This document shows, one piece after another, positions 50,871 to 63,818 of a DNA stretch of 64,000 bases. Where the stretch lies: the NCBI GenBank assembly GCA_963971425.1, contig OZ020516.1:38180199-38244198 (forward strand). The letters are read 5' to 3'. This DNA comes from Bryoerythrophyllum caledonicum (lineage: Eukaryota > Streptophyta > Bryopsida > Pottiales > Pottiaceae). How positions within the stretch are numbered: the first letter of the stretch is position 1; each line of letters begins with the position of its first letter. Position numbers and translations under genes: made by a program. A model generated the notes under the pieces. The model had not been told where the DNA came from. It made no database searches and was given only the letters and a program-made list of their open reading frames with translations.

Positions 50871-51097
50871 ACACTACACTAAAGATCACATTTAGTGTTA
50901 TGCTCAGTAAATGACTTGTAAATGCGATAAGTTTTCACTTTAAGTGAATATTTTTACCAACTATGTTTATAATGATCCTCTTATTTGAATACTGTAGAGA
51001 GTTGTGCTCTTGGTAAAAATTGGCATCTACAGTAAAAACTTATCGCATTTACAAGTCATTTACTCAGCATTACACTAAATGTGATCTCTAGTGTACT
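50871..51097. mobile_element. Foldback MITE (~227 bp)
   Basis: About 70-bp arms pair almost perfectly. The left arm runs acactaaagatcacatttag through aaatgcgataagttttcact, and the right arm is its reverse complement ending gtgatctctagtgta. The middle is about 85 bp of AT-rich sequence. No coding capacity. Confidence 0.85.
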
Positions 51098-51929
51098 ACT
51101 TAGGCCACCAAGACCATATTAAGAGAAATTCATACTTTAATAGAATAATAGCATCTCTTTTGTTAAAGATCCAATTCACTTGCACTATGATTGGTTGGAG
51201 TGAATAAACCAACATACTAATACAAAGTTACCTACAAAGACACTCAAAGTTTCAATAAGATATTGGTCTTTTGATTCATAGTACTACTATTAATTTACTC
51301 CTAATAGCTATTGGATATGAAATAGCTTGGTGGTCTTTAAGCAAGAGGTAGGTGAAGTTTTAGCCACCTTCAAGAAGAAAGAAGAGGTCGTATTGTACCA
51401 TGAATCTTGACTACCTTTGTCCTCTTAGCTATTTCAGGGCAGATTTTAATGATTTAAAGTGAGCAAAGGGATCAAAACTCACAAAATTAGCCTTACTTTA
51501 CAAATAACTCTAGTACGAGTCAAAAGTTTCTTTACATTTCAAAAGCATATCCAAACTGTGTACTCATAAATAAATGCCTATATTCTGCTCTGTAGCTGTA
51601 GAGCAGACTCAGCCCGTGCTACCAGTGCGTGAATTTCATCAGAGTAGTAAAGTATGTACAAAACGATGCCGATGCACACTCCTAGGTAGACATCTTCTAT
51701 GCCACTTAAATGAATTTCAGTAAAATACAAAATCAACGCTAATAGGCGAGTTCTTAAAATCTTCCTTCTGTACCCGAATTACCAGGCGCTTGTTATCTCA
51801 TGTGAGAAAGGGCTGAAGTCTTGTACCGCCTTGAAAATTAGTCTTGCGATTGTCTGGTCCCTCGTTTGAACCAATAAATGCTGGACGAACTGCTGTTATA
51901 AAATTATATTACCTTCAGTATTCGCTTCT

Positions 51930-54900
51930 TTATAAGTCGTACTTCTCCAGGAACGGAAGAATTTCATCGGCCGCAAGCTCTGGTCGGTCATCATGTGGAC
52001 AATGGCCTACATCTGGAAGTAGCGAGACAAAGACATTGTCACGTTCTGCTGCAACTTTTCTGAAGTATTTCGATATCTGCCAAAAATAACAGATCACAAT
52101 ATCAGATAGAAATTCCTTCACCGGTCACCAACCATTTTCAGGTGGAATGTTGAGATTTGAACAGAGAAGTTACATTGAATATGTCACCAACCAAGTCTAA
52201 GAAACACACTCGTTACTTAAGGAAGGTACTTACGGGTCCGTTTGCTGGAGTCCAAGGATCCTTTTCACCCCACAGCAAGAGGAGAGGGACATCGATCTGG
52301 GGTACCAACACCTCCGGTCGTGGACCTGTATTCACAAGAGTCCAATTAATCAGTCCCTTCGCAACCACCACACTTTCAATTGAGCTCAGTACTGGCCACA
52401 TGAGCCTAATCTGAAGTAGAAATATTACGCAAGCAGCATACCAGGCTCTCCAGTAAAGACTTTCACAAAAACATCCAAGGCTCCTTCGTCGGTTGAGGGG
52501 TGATGCAGAATATCAACCTGCCAAAACATTCGTTCGAATGTTGCCACTGTCAGGAGAAAATCCAAGAACGAAACGGAATATCGACAGTGAACGATATAAA
52601 CGTGCAAATGCAAAAAATGCAAGCATTATGAAAGTTTCATGGCACTTGGAATCACGTCTCTAGTCTCGGGAGTGTGTACAAACTGCAACTTTCTGGAATG
52701 GAAAGGAGGTCTAAAGTTGCAGATCATTGTACCAGCTGGTCAGTGACCGCTTGCTTATCACGATAGGCTTGTTGCTGCAAGATCTGCTTCACATTTTCCT
52801 TGCTGCGAAACCTGAACAAGCATTCACGACATAAGGAAGCTGTACAGATTCAGGTGTTGTACTCCCGCAAGGAATTTAGGATGATTACTTGTTGAACAAA
52901 AAGTTGGCGATCTTAGGTTGTTGCAGGAGGTACTCCACCACAACAAAAACGGGTGCAACAAGTCGAAGCGCCAAACCATCTTGTGCAAGACCCTTCCGAT
53001 TCATTGCTCCAGCACAATTCAAAAGAACAACACCCCTGCCATCGTAAGCAAACAAGTATAAGATATTCCATACTGTAGTGAAGACATGGATAATTTACAA
53101 TAGTGCAGAAAAAGTCAGAGCGCCCTGAAATCATGTCGAGTGGTCAACATACTTAAATAAATCACTACTGGCCTTGGCTGCAGCTGCTAGCACACACAGT
53201 GACCCGATGGAATTTCCAAACAGGGTAGAACCTTCGGAGGTAAACTCCTGTGCAAAATCTGAGAAAGAGGAAACGAGAATTAAACTTCAGTGTGACTTGA
53301 AAAAAGTGTAATGTAAGAAGTGAAGCGGGTGACAAACAAAGCCAGAAAAGAGACTGGACGTATTTTGAAAAGAACTTGAAAATCCCGAACGTGGACAATT
53401 TCGGACCAAATTATTTTTCAATACCCACCACAAACAAGGTCTGCCCACAGCTCTGGACCATATTCAGTGTTTGAAGGCTTATCCGACGCGCCGAAGCCCA
53501 ACAAGTCGATTGCATAAACTCGATGGTTCTCCGCAAGAAAGGGAATCAGCCGAGCAAAGTGACCCACATTTCCTCCTGCAGACCAGAATCGTCAGAAAAT
53601 AGTCGCCAAAGCCTGAAGTAGTGAACCAGTTCTTCAATTAGCGAGCACGACAATGCACATGTTCTTTGAACTGAGATTCGGGCACTCTATATCCTATAGC
53701 AAGGGATGTGATAGTCATATTGATGCTTAGCTTCAACAAACAGCAAGGTTAGGAACATACCAAATCCATGAACAAGGATAAGTGGCTTGCCCGAACCAGA
53801 TACTGAATAATTGATCTTGTTGCCTCTGCACGAATGCCCCACAACTGAACGTCAGCCACTGCTTGATGATTCAACCATAAAGCCCAAGTTGTACATAATA
53901 GGCAGGATGATTTCGAGACCCAAAGTGAAGAAACTGTAGAAGTGCAAGACTACAAGAGATGAATTACCGCCATGTCCAGGAGTTGGACTTGAAAGGCAGG
54001 ACCAACAGAGCCTCGTCTAGCGCCTGGACACTCTGAACCAAGGCAGGCAGGGGCACTCGGTTCTCCACTTCAATTTGCACAGTCACAGAGCCTCCTCGCA
54101 CGCCTCCTTCCTTGAATGGCCCAACCCATGCACTTCCAACCCCATCCAGCTCCTCCACTTGGGCCTTCAACCTCCGAAGGTCATTTTCATTGTGCACTCC
54201 GCACACACTGCACAAGCAAGCAGGCGGGGCAATCTTCTGCCTCAATGAGAGTGTCTAGACAGCCAATAGCGAACTATCGCAAGAACAAATTAATCTCTAG
54301 TCTGAGGCTTGCAAATAATGAGGAGCGAGGAAACGGACGTGATGGTGGCGGTTCGAGTCCCAGTTGAGAAACCGACTTCCTGCGGGGATGCCACAATTTT
54401 CTGCAGAGCGGAGGCAAGCTCGGCTTCTTTCGCGTCGTCTTCTGCGGTTCCCGACCCTGTCGCCAACCCTGCATGGCCACGCTCCCAATCAGATCAGATT
54501 TAGCCGGAATGGATTCCACTGCGCAAGTCTGCCTTCGTGATTATTCACAAGGTATTCAAACTTGGCAGAAGTTTCTTCGATCGAGAGAGAACACACGTAG
54601 TACCTGCGAGGATAACCGAGCTTCGACCTCTTGCCCTACTTGCATCCTCGGGGACGGAGCTGGTGCGAGAGACGGAGATGGTGTTCGAGAAACTGCTCGC
54701 AAGGTGGAATTTGTTGGGTACTCTGAGGTGCTTGTTCAGCGCCGACACTTTCAGATGACCTGCCCGGGGAAAACAAACAGCGCCGGCGTTCCTTGCAGAT
54801 CGTCGTGCGACGGAAAAATGTACTCTACTTCTCCTCGGAACACTGCCGCACAGTTGAGGATAATTCGCCTGCTGCCGATCACAGAAAAGCATATTAGACA

Positions 54901-55077
54901 CCGATCATGGGCTAGCAACGAAAATAAATTACATCATGCTATGGAATTTCAGAGAACTTTCAATCACTTAATTGAAGGTAAACACAATAATCTCACCTGC
55001 GTGTGGTCGCCACGAGCAATCAGCCCCTCGGCAAAACGTCCTCCCGCGAAGAGAGCACGCTGCGTCGCGACTTCCAT
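51930..55077 (-). CDS. Plastid-type alpha/beta hydrolase (pheophytinase/CLD1-like)
   Basis: Minus-strand exons are 54997-55077, 54604-54871, about 54320-54468, about 53968-54207, 53761-53825, 53429-53575, 53153-53258, 52889-53036, 52733-52811, 52442-52517, 52234-52325 and 51930-52076. The fold is complete: NKINYSVSGSGKPLILVHGFG (oxyanion region), HRVYAIDLLGFGASDKP, nucleophile elbow GNSIGS, VVLLNCAGAMN, DEGALDVFV, a loop LLLLWGEKDPWTP (acid) and DVGHCPHDDRPEL (catalytic His). LLGFGASDKP, GNSIGS and GHCPHDDRPEL group it with chloroplast hydrolases such as pheophytinase and chlorophyll dephytylase, but the substrate is inferred. The N-terminus (MEVATQRALFAGGRFAEG, then a Ser/Arg-rich stretch) looks like a transit peptide. 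The junction between exons 3 and 4 is uncertain: the phase-compatible donor (CAC|GTCCGT) is weak. Confidence 0.85.
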
Positions 55078-55963
55078 AGCTGTAATCAGCGAACAAATAT
55101 CACACCTCAAGCTTCAACCGATCTGCCTAGGCAACAGCAACGAACGGATCCTTAGAGTCCTGCGGGGCACAACAACACTTCAAAAGAGGTACGCAGCTCT
55201 GAGTCACGCCGTCGAGTCTGGAGCTGCTGCCGCACTCGACCCAGGTTTGAACTTAAAATTGTGCCGTGACGCAGACGCGATGGCATGTGAAAGCGATGAA
55301 TCATGTGGTGAGCCTTGCTATGGCCACGTACGTTTCTGGGTTCCAGTTGCCCGCGTATTGGACCGGACCCGCCTTGCCTGGGCCCATTTGTCGCAGGAGG
55401 GAGCCGGCTTCTTTTCATAACTTTCTCATTTGCGGTGCGGTCAATTAGAAGTAATTGGTACAACATGCTACGTGAGCAGGTGGGATCTACAGCACCGACT
55501 AGTCCATGACGGCCTAGTAAAGAAAAGATGGAATCCAGTCGAATCTCGGCCCACGCTCGTGGTTCTTTTCCAGATGGTCGAGCAGGAACTGGATGCAGGC
55601 GTGTGGCGACCGAGGCGGTGGCAGAATTTGATTCTTCAGCAGGCCACATCCGCCTGTGCCATGGCGGCCATCCAGTGGCCGGAGGCTCTGGAGAGCGAGC
55701 CGTCGATCTGCACCATCGATCGATAGAGCTGACAATTGGCACCAGAATTGGAGCATGCATTGGATGCGCGGAATGACTGAATGAAAGCGGGGGCGGCGAT
55801 CGATTGAGAATCGATGGAGCTCTGATTTGGCGTGCGCGACGGTTTTTGTTCATGCACTGCTTGTCGTGCCGCTCATGCTGGATGCTTCCTAGTTGCGTGT
55901 GCGACATGTAGTTCAGTATCGCCCATTCAATCGCTCGACGGTTGCGATGATCACGACTGGCGA
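55078..55963. other. Upstream region of the hydrolase gene
   Basis: GC-richer sequence with long overlapping open frames on both strands, none with recognisable content. It probably includes the promoter. Confidence 0.4.
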
Positions 55964-55967
55964 TTAA

Positions 55968-56659
55968 CCCTTAAAGGACAGAGCTTATGACCGTGGAATC
56001 AACTCGAATTTCCATTCTTCGGTGTGCTCTGATTTTTCATCAAACATATGTGGAAATTTTGTTATTTCATTTTTCAGAGATGAGATCTCATGTTTTGTGT
56101 TGTAAATGAAACTTCTATGTTTAACTGAACTTAGAAAATTGGTTGTGGGCACGAAGTTTGAATCGCAATAACTTATCCAATTTGGAATGGAAACTAGACT
56201 TCATAAACCTCATTTCATTAGTTTGACTCAAAATAAAAAAACATCATTTTAATGACTCTGATTTAGATTTAGAGCTAGGGCGAGACGTTTCTTAAATACA
56301 CTACATTGAGATCCATGTCCCAAACTTTTTCTTCTTTAAAGGATTAAACTTTTGATACTAATATGGCACCTTGTCACATTTCCAAATTGAGTTCATAAAC
56401 AACAAAAGTGACAATCCTTTTCAAAACCAATAATCTACCTCCCCAGTGAACGAACTCAACCTTATTGTATTAATTTATAACTGGTTAAAAATACATTTCA
56501 ACAATTACCTCAATGAGGCAAGTCTCATCAGCATCTAATACTTATACATTCAATGAACTCTCCACAAAAAGAATTGGATGATAAACAACCATGTATAGGG
56601 ATATCATCGTCAAAATATCATCCGAGCAACCACTTTTTGGCTGCTCTCACGTTTAAGGG
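55968..56659. mobile_element. TTAA-flanked MITE-like element E (692 bp)
   Basis: Starts CCCTTAAAGGAC after TTAA (55964-55967) and ends gtttaaggg before TTAA (56660-56663). The termini are imperfect inverted repeats of the same family as element A. Non-coding. Confidence 0.7.
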
Positions 56660-56790
56660 TTAAGTGGTTTCTCGTTGCAACCTTGGTACATTCGACCCTC
56701 TTTCAATGTTACTCTTTACATGTTATAACTCCATATATGTTATGAAAATTTTGCTCCCAAAAATTTACACTGCTAAGTGTTACATGTTGA

Positions 56791-57441
56791 CCTCTAAAGG
56801 AACATGACATTTTAGCACCCCAAACTCTTTGAAACTGCCAGTTTCATGGCATTCAACAAAAAATGCAAATCAACACAAATTTTATATTTCTAAATGTAAG
56901 ATCTAGTACTATGATTGTACAAGTGTGTGTTTTAATTTTTTTGTTTAGTTTCACCGCACGGATTGAAAGATATTAGCCTTTGAAGTGAGACATAAACTCT
57001 TTTTGAGATCACACTAAACACCTTCAACAAAAATCAAGCCACCTTCCGTAGCAACTTTTTGCACTACGGTCCATGATTTTCTAAATTTAACTTAAAAGGG
57101 ACCATGATAGGCACATGTGCACCACATTTTAGAAGTAGAAGAGGGATAGAAGATGTCCTCAAAAACTCTACAATGCAACAATGAGAATAAATAATACACT
57201 TCAAGTTTTGCATGTATCATATTCTTCTCATATTACTGAAATTCAAAAATTGGTACAGTAGATGAAAATATTTTCAATCCCTTTCCAAGAGGATTTTTTT
57301 TTTTAGATGGACAAAAACTCGAATTTCTATGGAATTTATATTTGATTCAAGTTTTGCTAGACTATTTTTTATGTGTTGCACTAAACCGCTGCAAAATTTG
57401 TATGTGTAAATGGAAAAAATTGTAACTTTTGAACCGTAGGG
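56791..57441. mobile_element. TTAA-family element F (651 bp, diverged)
   Basis: The left end is cctctaaaggaac after TTGA, a mutated TTAA. The right end is gtagggg before TTAA (57442-57445). Internal words such as accgcacggattgaaagat match element A's interior. Confidence 0.55.
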
Positions 57442-57445
57442 GTTA

Positions 57446-58440
57446 AGTATTATGACATGCTTTGCTCCCTCCTTTGTTAATGTCTTTTCTATATGTGTTA
57501 AAGTTGGTAAAATTGGAGAAATTATGGGATAGTAGATTAGAGCAAGGATAGTAAAGCATAATTCAAGGGAGTAAATTGGTTGGGTAGAACACATTTAGGA
57601 TTTAGGATGATTATTTTGGATGAAAATTGTCATGATGGATGAAAATATTGGATGAGAATTGGCTTAATTTTTTTGTTGAAAACTCAATAGGTGTTATTTT
57701 CAGCGTGTGTTATGTTTTTTTCCACTTCCAACCATTAACATTCAAAGAGGGCCAAATGTACTATAGTTTAAAAGCAGCCGGATATTTACCCAAGTTGGGA
57801 GTCTGGACCTTTTGAAGCCACGATAGTGTTTATCTCTTATTACCTTCTTAATCCTTGTAGGACAACACTTGCGACCACGCTTGGCTTATGTGACAAGTGA
57901 CACTATAGAAAAAATAGTCGCTTAGCAATGTGTGCGGCGTTGCTAATTACACTGAAATTGACCTCGTAAAATTTCTTGAAACGTTGTTTAAAAACTGGCC
58001 TAAACGTCATTACGAAGGTAAAAAGTCATAGGTGGTGTTTTCTGTGGATTCAACGGGAATGTCGATTGGAACATATGTTCACTTGAGGGAAACATAAGGG
58101 AACTTGAGTAATTTTATTTTTTACCTTTTTTAAAATAATTGTTTTTTGGTTGAGCTCTCAGTCTAGCAACCTTCCCTAGCATGCGCCCTAATCACCACTT
58201 CACCGCTTCATCATTTTACATGTGCCTGGTCAAGTTGCCGCCCGCCACAAATGTTGGTTGATCGTCCGTAACACATGCATACCAAAGTGAGCAGTATAGA
58301 TTTTTAGGAACAATCATCACTCACATTTTCTATTAATCATTGACACTTTGAAAAGCAAACAGTCAATGCACAACTACTTTGAAGTGGAAAAACATCAACA
58401 AGTAAACTAGAACATGATTTAGGGTTTGGGGGAGGTTGAG
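57446..58440. other. Intergenic, no gene seen
   Basis: AT-rich, without recognisable coding or repeat boundaries. Confidence 0.5.
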
Positions 58441-58449
58441 TGCCTGAGG

Positions 58450-58817
58450 TGTTGGTCACGTGCAACTTCTCTACCATCTTCTTCACGCCAACCTTGAGGA
58501 ACAGCCCGAGAGGAGCTATACGAATGAAGAGAGCGTCATCACAAAGTAGTAGAAGCCATAGAGCTTGAACTCAATCTGGAAGGTGCACGCGAGGAAGGAG
58601 ACGACGAGCACCAGTGTAGAAGGCCGGTGTGAGAGGATATGATGTATTGCAAGTCAACAACGAGGTTGAGTAGGAGCGAGAAGAGCACATGGAAGAGGTT
58701 GCCCTTGAAGAAGAGGAACATGGATATGGACATGGATAGTGGAAACAAAGAGGCGTGGTCCTCATGGTCCTTGTGGTCCTTCCACATTGCTATGCAAGGT
58801 GTGCAAAATTTGTGCAC
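58450..58817 (-). pseudogene. Degenerate membrane-protein fragment
   Basis: The minus-strand frame from 58817 reads a short polar start, then hydrophobic LFHVLFSLLLNLVVDLQYII. The coding pattern then continues in another frame as TLVLVVSFLACTFQIEF and KLYGFYYFVMTL, followed by more breaks (APLGLFLKVGVKKMVEKLH). Several transmembrane-like segments separated by frame changes suggest a decayed membrane protein. I do not recognise the family. Confidence 0.3.
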
Positions 58818-58899
58818 ATGGCGTCATGTAACAAGGCTACTGCTTTTATGGCTGCTATGCCTACATACGGTATGAGCTTGGTGTGTAAAAAGGCAATGT

Positions 58900-61080
58900 C
58901 TGATGAATAGTGATTGTGTACAACAATCTACAAAAGTTGTTGAGATTGAATCAAACAATTGTTTCGCAAATGGTTAACTGGGCACTCCCACTCCATAGCA
59001 ATGACATGTAAATTACATCACAAGGTGTTTTCTTTTGCACCATCGTACTAAAATCCTTCAAGGACAAGCGACCATGTAAGGAAAGTGGAATGTATCCGTT
59101 GGTTTAGGATTTAGGTTTAGGGTTTAGAGTTTAGGGTTTAGAATGATTCAAACCTAAGCATAGTCGCCCATGTTAAAAGGTGAATTTACTTCAATCTCTT
59201 AATTACTCTAATCTTCAGATCTTGTGCTTATAAGCAGTCTTGGTGGTTTTGAATCTACCTCACATCTATGTCCACTTCACAACTTTTGCCTTTCAAAACA
59301 TTGCAACTCAATACACAAACCTAGAGTTTTAGGCTGATTTTGTATTAAGTGATGTGATAAACCACAACTGGTCATTGCCAGCCCACTACAACAATCTTTC
59401 CAATCTAGTATATCTAGTCTAACCCTAGTCTTGGTCTCTAACCTCTAACTGCTCTTCATTCCTCAACCTTTCAAAACAACTGTGAGAGAGAGAGACAATT
59501 TGGGCCTCCTCCCTAGTCTACCTTCCATTCTAACCTTAATCTATCTACACCTACGACGTGGATGAAAACTAGCCAATTGGATAGCAATCCAACTGGTCAG
59601 TTTCATTCAGAACATTCTCGTTTTTTTTGAAGTAAACAAAATTTACTACCACTTAAAAGCTCATATTTCCCCGGTTAATAGCCTATAATCCTTGGGCGAC
59701 TTTGCATTTATGCATCCCCAATTGGAAAAAAAGGGACGGTGGTGGCTGAGCTTTGATGTATACAAGCACACTACAATAACAATTTTTTATGTCAGTGTGT
59801 CCTATATTCAAAACAAATTTATTTTTTGGGTACATAAATGAGGAGAATTACATTATTGAGTGTGGTGCAATAATTGACATTACTAATGAATCTTAGGGAC
59901 CAAGGGAAATTGCCATTTGAAATCAATACTTAGTTTATTTACTAAAATCACTAAATACATGGAGTTCAATTTCAAAAATATTTTGAAAAATATTTCTTTT
60001 ACACTTTAATGGTTGGTAGAGGAAGCTAAAAAAATTCTACAGGTAGGTCTAATTTATTTTTATTAGTTCGTCTTTGAAATAAATCTAAACTCAAAATTAG
60101 ACATTTTTAGTGTCACAATGTACTTCCTCTAAAGTGAAACGTTCCTAAAAATTGTCTTGTAGAAGGGATTAAATAACAAAAAAATTAGGAACACAAAGAG
60201 AATCAAATTAACTTCCATCACCAACCAACCAAAATAAACCTTTTTTTTTTTTAGTTTCTTATTGAATTCTCCGTCTTTGCCAAACTTGTATAGGGCGTAG
60301 TGTGCTTCTACCTTGGCGGCCTCAGGGAAAAGGCCTTCAAGTCTCCAATTTGCCTAACAATTTTCAAATCCAAACTCTTTATTGCCAAATTTAGGGTTCG
60401 GATCAAAATTATTACCTTGTTTTTTGTTGTTCTTTTCAAACTCGAGCTCCATCTCTCCCTTCAACATTATCAATTACATCACCTTAGAATCCAATCATGT
60501 TTGATTTCTTTCTTCTCCATCAACTTTGACCACCTCCTTTGCAACCTTCTTCTTTGGGACAACCTTTTTCTTTGGGACAACCTTCATCTTTAGAGACTCT
60601 TTTATCAAGACTCTATAATTTCACAATCATTCTCTCCATAAAAATCCTCGTTTCATTCTATTGAACTTCTTCTCCTTCTATTGTTTGTTCTCTAGTCTAA
60701 GCTGAAAAGGATCGGAAGGCACTAATATACAAATCCAGCCCCAATTTTTTTTGAATCCACAAGACTCTCCTTGCTACAGCCATGAAGGTTTTGAAAGAAA
60801 TGATCCATATTCCTTAACTCTAAAAGAACAAAGCAAACAAGGAGAATAAGATTTCAAAAAATCAAAGAGCCAAAAAAAAATATGAGAGACCGAGAGAGGA
60901 AGAGATATGGCTACTTTCACTCACACTCACACTTTTCATCAAATGGTCCGAATCTTGTTAGATTTTGATAATTTAACCTCCAAATTTCCAAGAGTCCTCT
61001 TGGGGGACTCTTGGAGATTTGGGCAGGTTCCTATTATATCAATATATAACATTTATTTTTATTTTTTAAACTATAAATGG
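58900..61080. other. Intergenic with telomere-like repeats
   Basis: Degenerate ttagggttt units occur at 59104-59141, like short interstitial copies of the plant telomere repeat. On the minus strand near 60530-60600 a Lys-rich stretch (KVVPKKKVVPKKKVAKEVV) is open but short. No convincing gene. Confidence 0.45.
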
Positions 61081-61893
61081 ACATTACTACAAGTTTTATG
61101 TAAGTCCAATTTTTTCCTAATTTGACATTAATAGTAAAAGTTATAGGGTTTTGAAGTTTATATGGAGAGAGTGGGCACATAAGGCCACTCCAAAAACTTT
61201 TGCTAGGACACTCCATTGAATGTGAGATTTTTTATAATAGCAAGTAATAGTACTTCCTTTCATAATGTAAAAAAACATTCTTGTCTTTACAAAAAAATAG
61301 CATATTATCAATCCAAGTCAAACATTTGACACATTGCCGCAAATTGTCAAGCATAAAACTTAGAGATCTTCATATTTTTTACTTTTATTTTTTCCACGGC
61401 ATTATGTGGTGTAAAACTTCTTATTGACCATTTGGATTCTCATTCTACAACATATTAAGTTCACAAAAAAAAATAACATGAATTGACAATTTTTGAACCT
61501 CCACTCCTTGCACAATTATTTTGAATATGCTACACCCTTTCTCTCCCTTTAGGAATTGGTCTACAAGGAACTAATATCATGCTTAACATGATGGTAACAA
61601 ATTTAGACCTTGTATAGTGCAAAAATTGGACACCAAGTGAAGTCAAAGTTTGCTAATCCATAAACACAGAGAGAAAAATGAACCGTTTTCTATACTTCAA
61701 ACACTATAATCTTTCAATCCATGTGGTCAAAGTTTATGAATAGTTGTGAGTATGTTATTTAATAAATCTTAATTGAGACCCTACGGTTAAAACTAGAAAC
61801 AAGAGGTTTGTTTTTCTTCCTTACTCATTGCACAAAAATGAGCAGTTTCAAAGTGTTTTTTTTTATGTGAAATTGTAAAAGAAGATGTAGGGG
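61081..61893. mobile_element. TTAA-family element C (left end unclear)
   Basis: The right end is taggggTTAA (GGGG at 61890-61893, TTAA at 61894-61897). The interior resembles element D. Directly after its TTAA comes a second TTAA that starts element B, so two elements sit back to back. Confidence 0.6.
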
Positions 61894-61901
61894 TTAATTA
61901 A

Positions 61902-62814
61902 CCCTAAAGGACCAGAATCTCCTTCGGAGGGATTTCTGATTATGGGCAGGTTCCTAAAATTCGGAAAAAAATCCTTTTTCTCTAAATTTTTCATTCTAGA
62001 TTGCCTCTGATAAGAGCTTCGTGGACATATTTTTATTTTATTTTTTGGATTTGTGGTTTGAAAGTTAGTACCACTTAAAGCCAAAAGTGGGGACACCGGG
62101 CACCTCCAAAAATTTTGGCAAAAGTTTCTATTGACATTGAGATTTTTCACACATGTAAAGAATATTTCTTTCTTTGGAAATATTTAAAAAAAAAACCCTT
62201 GTCTTTAGTGTAAAAAGGCATTTTATTCCAAGTCAAACATTTTCACACATTGTTGGGCAACGGGGGAAAAGAACTTCATCTTTTCTACATAAAACTTAGA
62301 GATCTTCATATTTTTCACTTTTTAATTTTTTCAGCAACAATATGTGGTGAAAACCTTCTTATTGACCGTTTGGATTTTTATTTGATTAGATACGTAGTTC
62401 ACAAAAAAATAAAACGTGAAATGCCAATTTTTGAACCTGCACTCCTTGCACACTTGTTTTGAATATGCTACACCCCTTTTTAACCCCTAAAAATTGGTGT
62501 GTCGGGAAATAACATCATGCTTAAGACAATGGTAAAAGATTTAGACCTTGTACAATGCAAAAATTTGATACAAAGTGAAGTCAAAGTCTGTTGATCTACT
62601 CAACGCAGGGAAGAAAATGAACCATTGTTTTGACTCTATCAATCCGTGCAGTGGATTGCAACCAAAATTTTGAGGCATGTTTATATGGAAGTCTATTTTA
62701 AGATCTTACGGTTGAAAACCCGAAATTCACTTTAAAATGTGATTTCATGTCTGTTTTTGGCAGTGGCAGTTTTGGACTGGTTTTACTGCGAAAGTGGTCG
62801 TGGTCCTTTTGGGG
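61902..62814. mobile_element. TTAA-flanked MITE-like element B (913 bp)
   Basis: Starts CCCTAAAGGACC after TTAA (61898-61901) and ends GGTCCTTTTGGGG before TTAA (62815-62818). It is an inverted copy of element A across its full length. No transposase. Confidence 0.8.
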
Positions 62815-62818
62815 TTAA

Positions 62819-63818
62819 AAAAAAAGGACGGCCTCTCGAACTGATATTCGCTTTTTGAGCTTATTGTGACAAAGTTCCAGCAGTGGCTGCGGACGAAGTT
62901 CAGCATTTTATCTCCAGTGCACAGTAATCTGAGAGAAGTAGAGAGGACCCACCGTGCAGACACCAAGGGTTGTATGTTGAAAGCTGGATTATTAGCCAGG
63001 AGAAATGAGAACTACTTTCAGATTTTGATCCCAAGAAGCCGGAGCCACAGAACCTTTCAGAGAGTCATTGAACTGTGTTCATTTTTAGTGTTGCATGTTT
63101 GGTCTTTAGTCACAGCATAGCTAGTATAGTACATGGTCGGAAACAAGTTTTTAGTGCTACTTGTTCGGTTCTTAGTCATGTCATACCTATTATTATGTAC
63201 TTAGAAACAACTGTCAGTTACATTTGCAACAATAGAGGTTGCAGTGACATCCATCTTTGGGCGATGCTAGAAGTGGAAGTAGTACTCTAGACAACAAATT
63301 TCAGTTGTTCCCTTCAAAAAATTTGCGTCCGTATTTAAAATTTTCAAAATCAAATCTTGCATTGTCACAACTGCTTGCATCATCTTCTGAAAAATGTAGT
63401 TTTTAAAAACATGCTCAAGCCACTGAACGGCAACTTAAGTGTACGCAAGTAGGGTTATCTGCCTGATTCCTTCACCATGACAGTTGCTAGCCATTGGTTG
63501 TCCAAAAAAGGAAAAAAAAAGAAAGCTCAAATAACTTCACTCTAATCCTTAGAACCTCTGCACTCTTACAGAGTTTGTTCCCACTTCAGACTTCGATTGT
63601 TTGTGAACATACAATCTAACGTGGGTTGCACCAATCGCCAACCATCCGAAGAAGCTGGGTTTCACTCAATGGCTACGCGTACCTGAGTGAAAAGGAGACA
63701 GAATTTTAAAAGCGAGTGATCGTTCGAGATGCATATATAGACTCCGATAGCATCTGCATATTACTAATTATGTGTATAGACGTGAGGCTATGGACCGGCT
63801 CATCCGGGTGTTTGGATA
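62819..63818. other. Intergenic, no gene seen
   Basis: No recognisable feature. The right part may be the 3'UTR of the gene running off the edge. Confidence 0.4.

Noticed and set aside
54473..55420. 315-residue plus-strand ORF
   Set aside because: It lies antisense to the first exons of the alpha/beta hydrolase, has no recognisable content, and its length reflects GC-rich sequence.
55152..55907. 251-residue minus-strand ORF upstream of the hydrolase
   Set aside because: Low-complexity Arg/Pro/Ser composition, no motif, and overlapping open frames on the other strand indicate a compositional ORF.
59104..59141. True telomere or subtelomere boundary
   Set aside because: Only a few degenerate TTTAGGG-like units with ordinary sequence on both sides; interstitial at most.
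60530..60600. Lys-rich minus-strand peptide with repeated KKKVVP
   Set aside because: Short, no start or splice context, and purine-rich low-complexity sequence can give this by chance.
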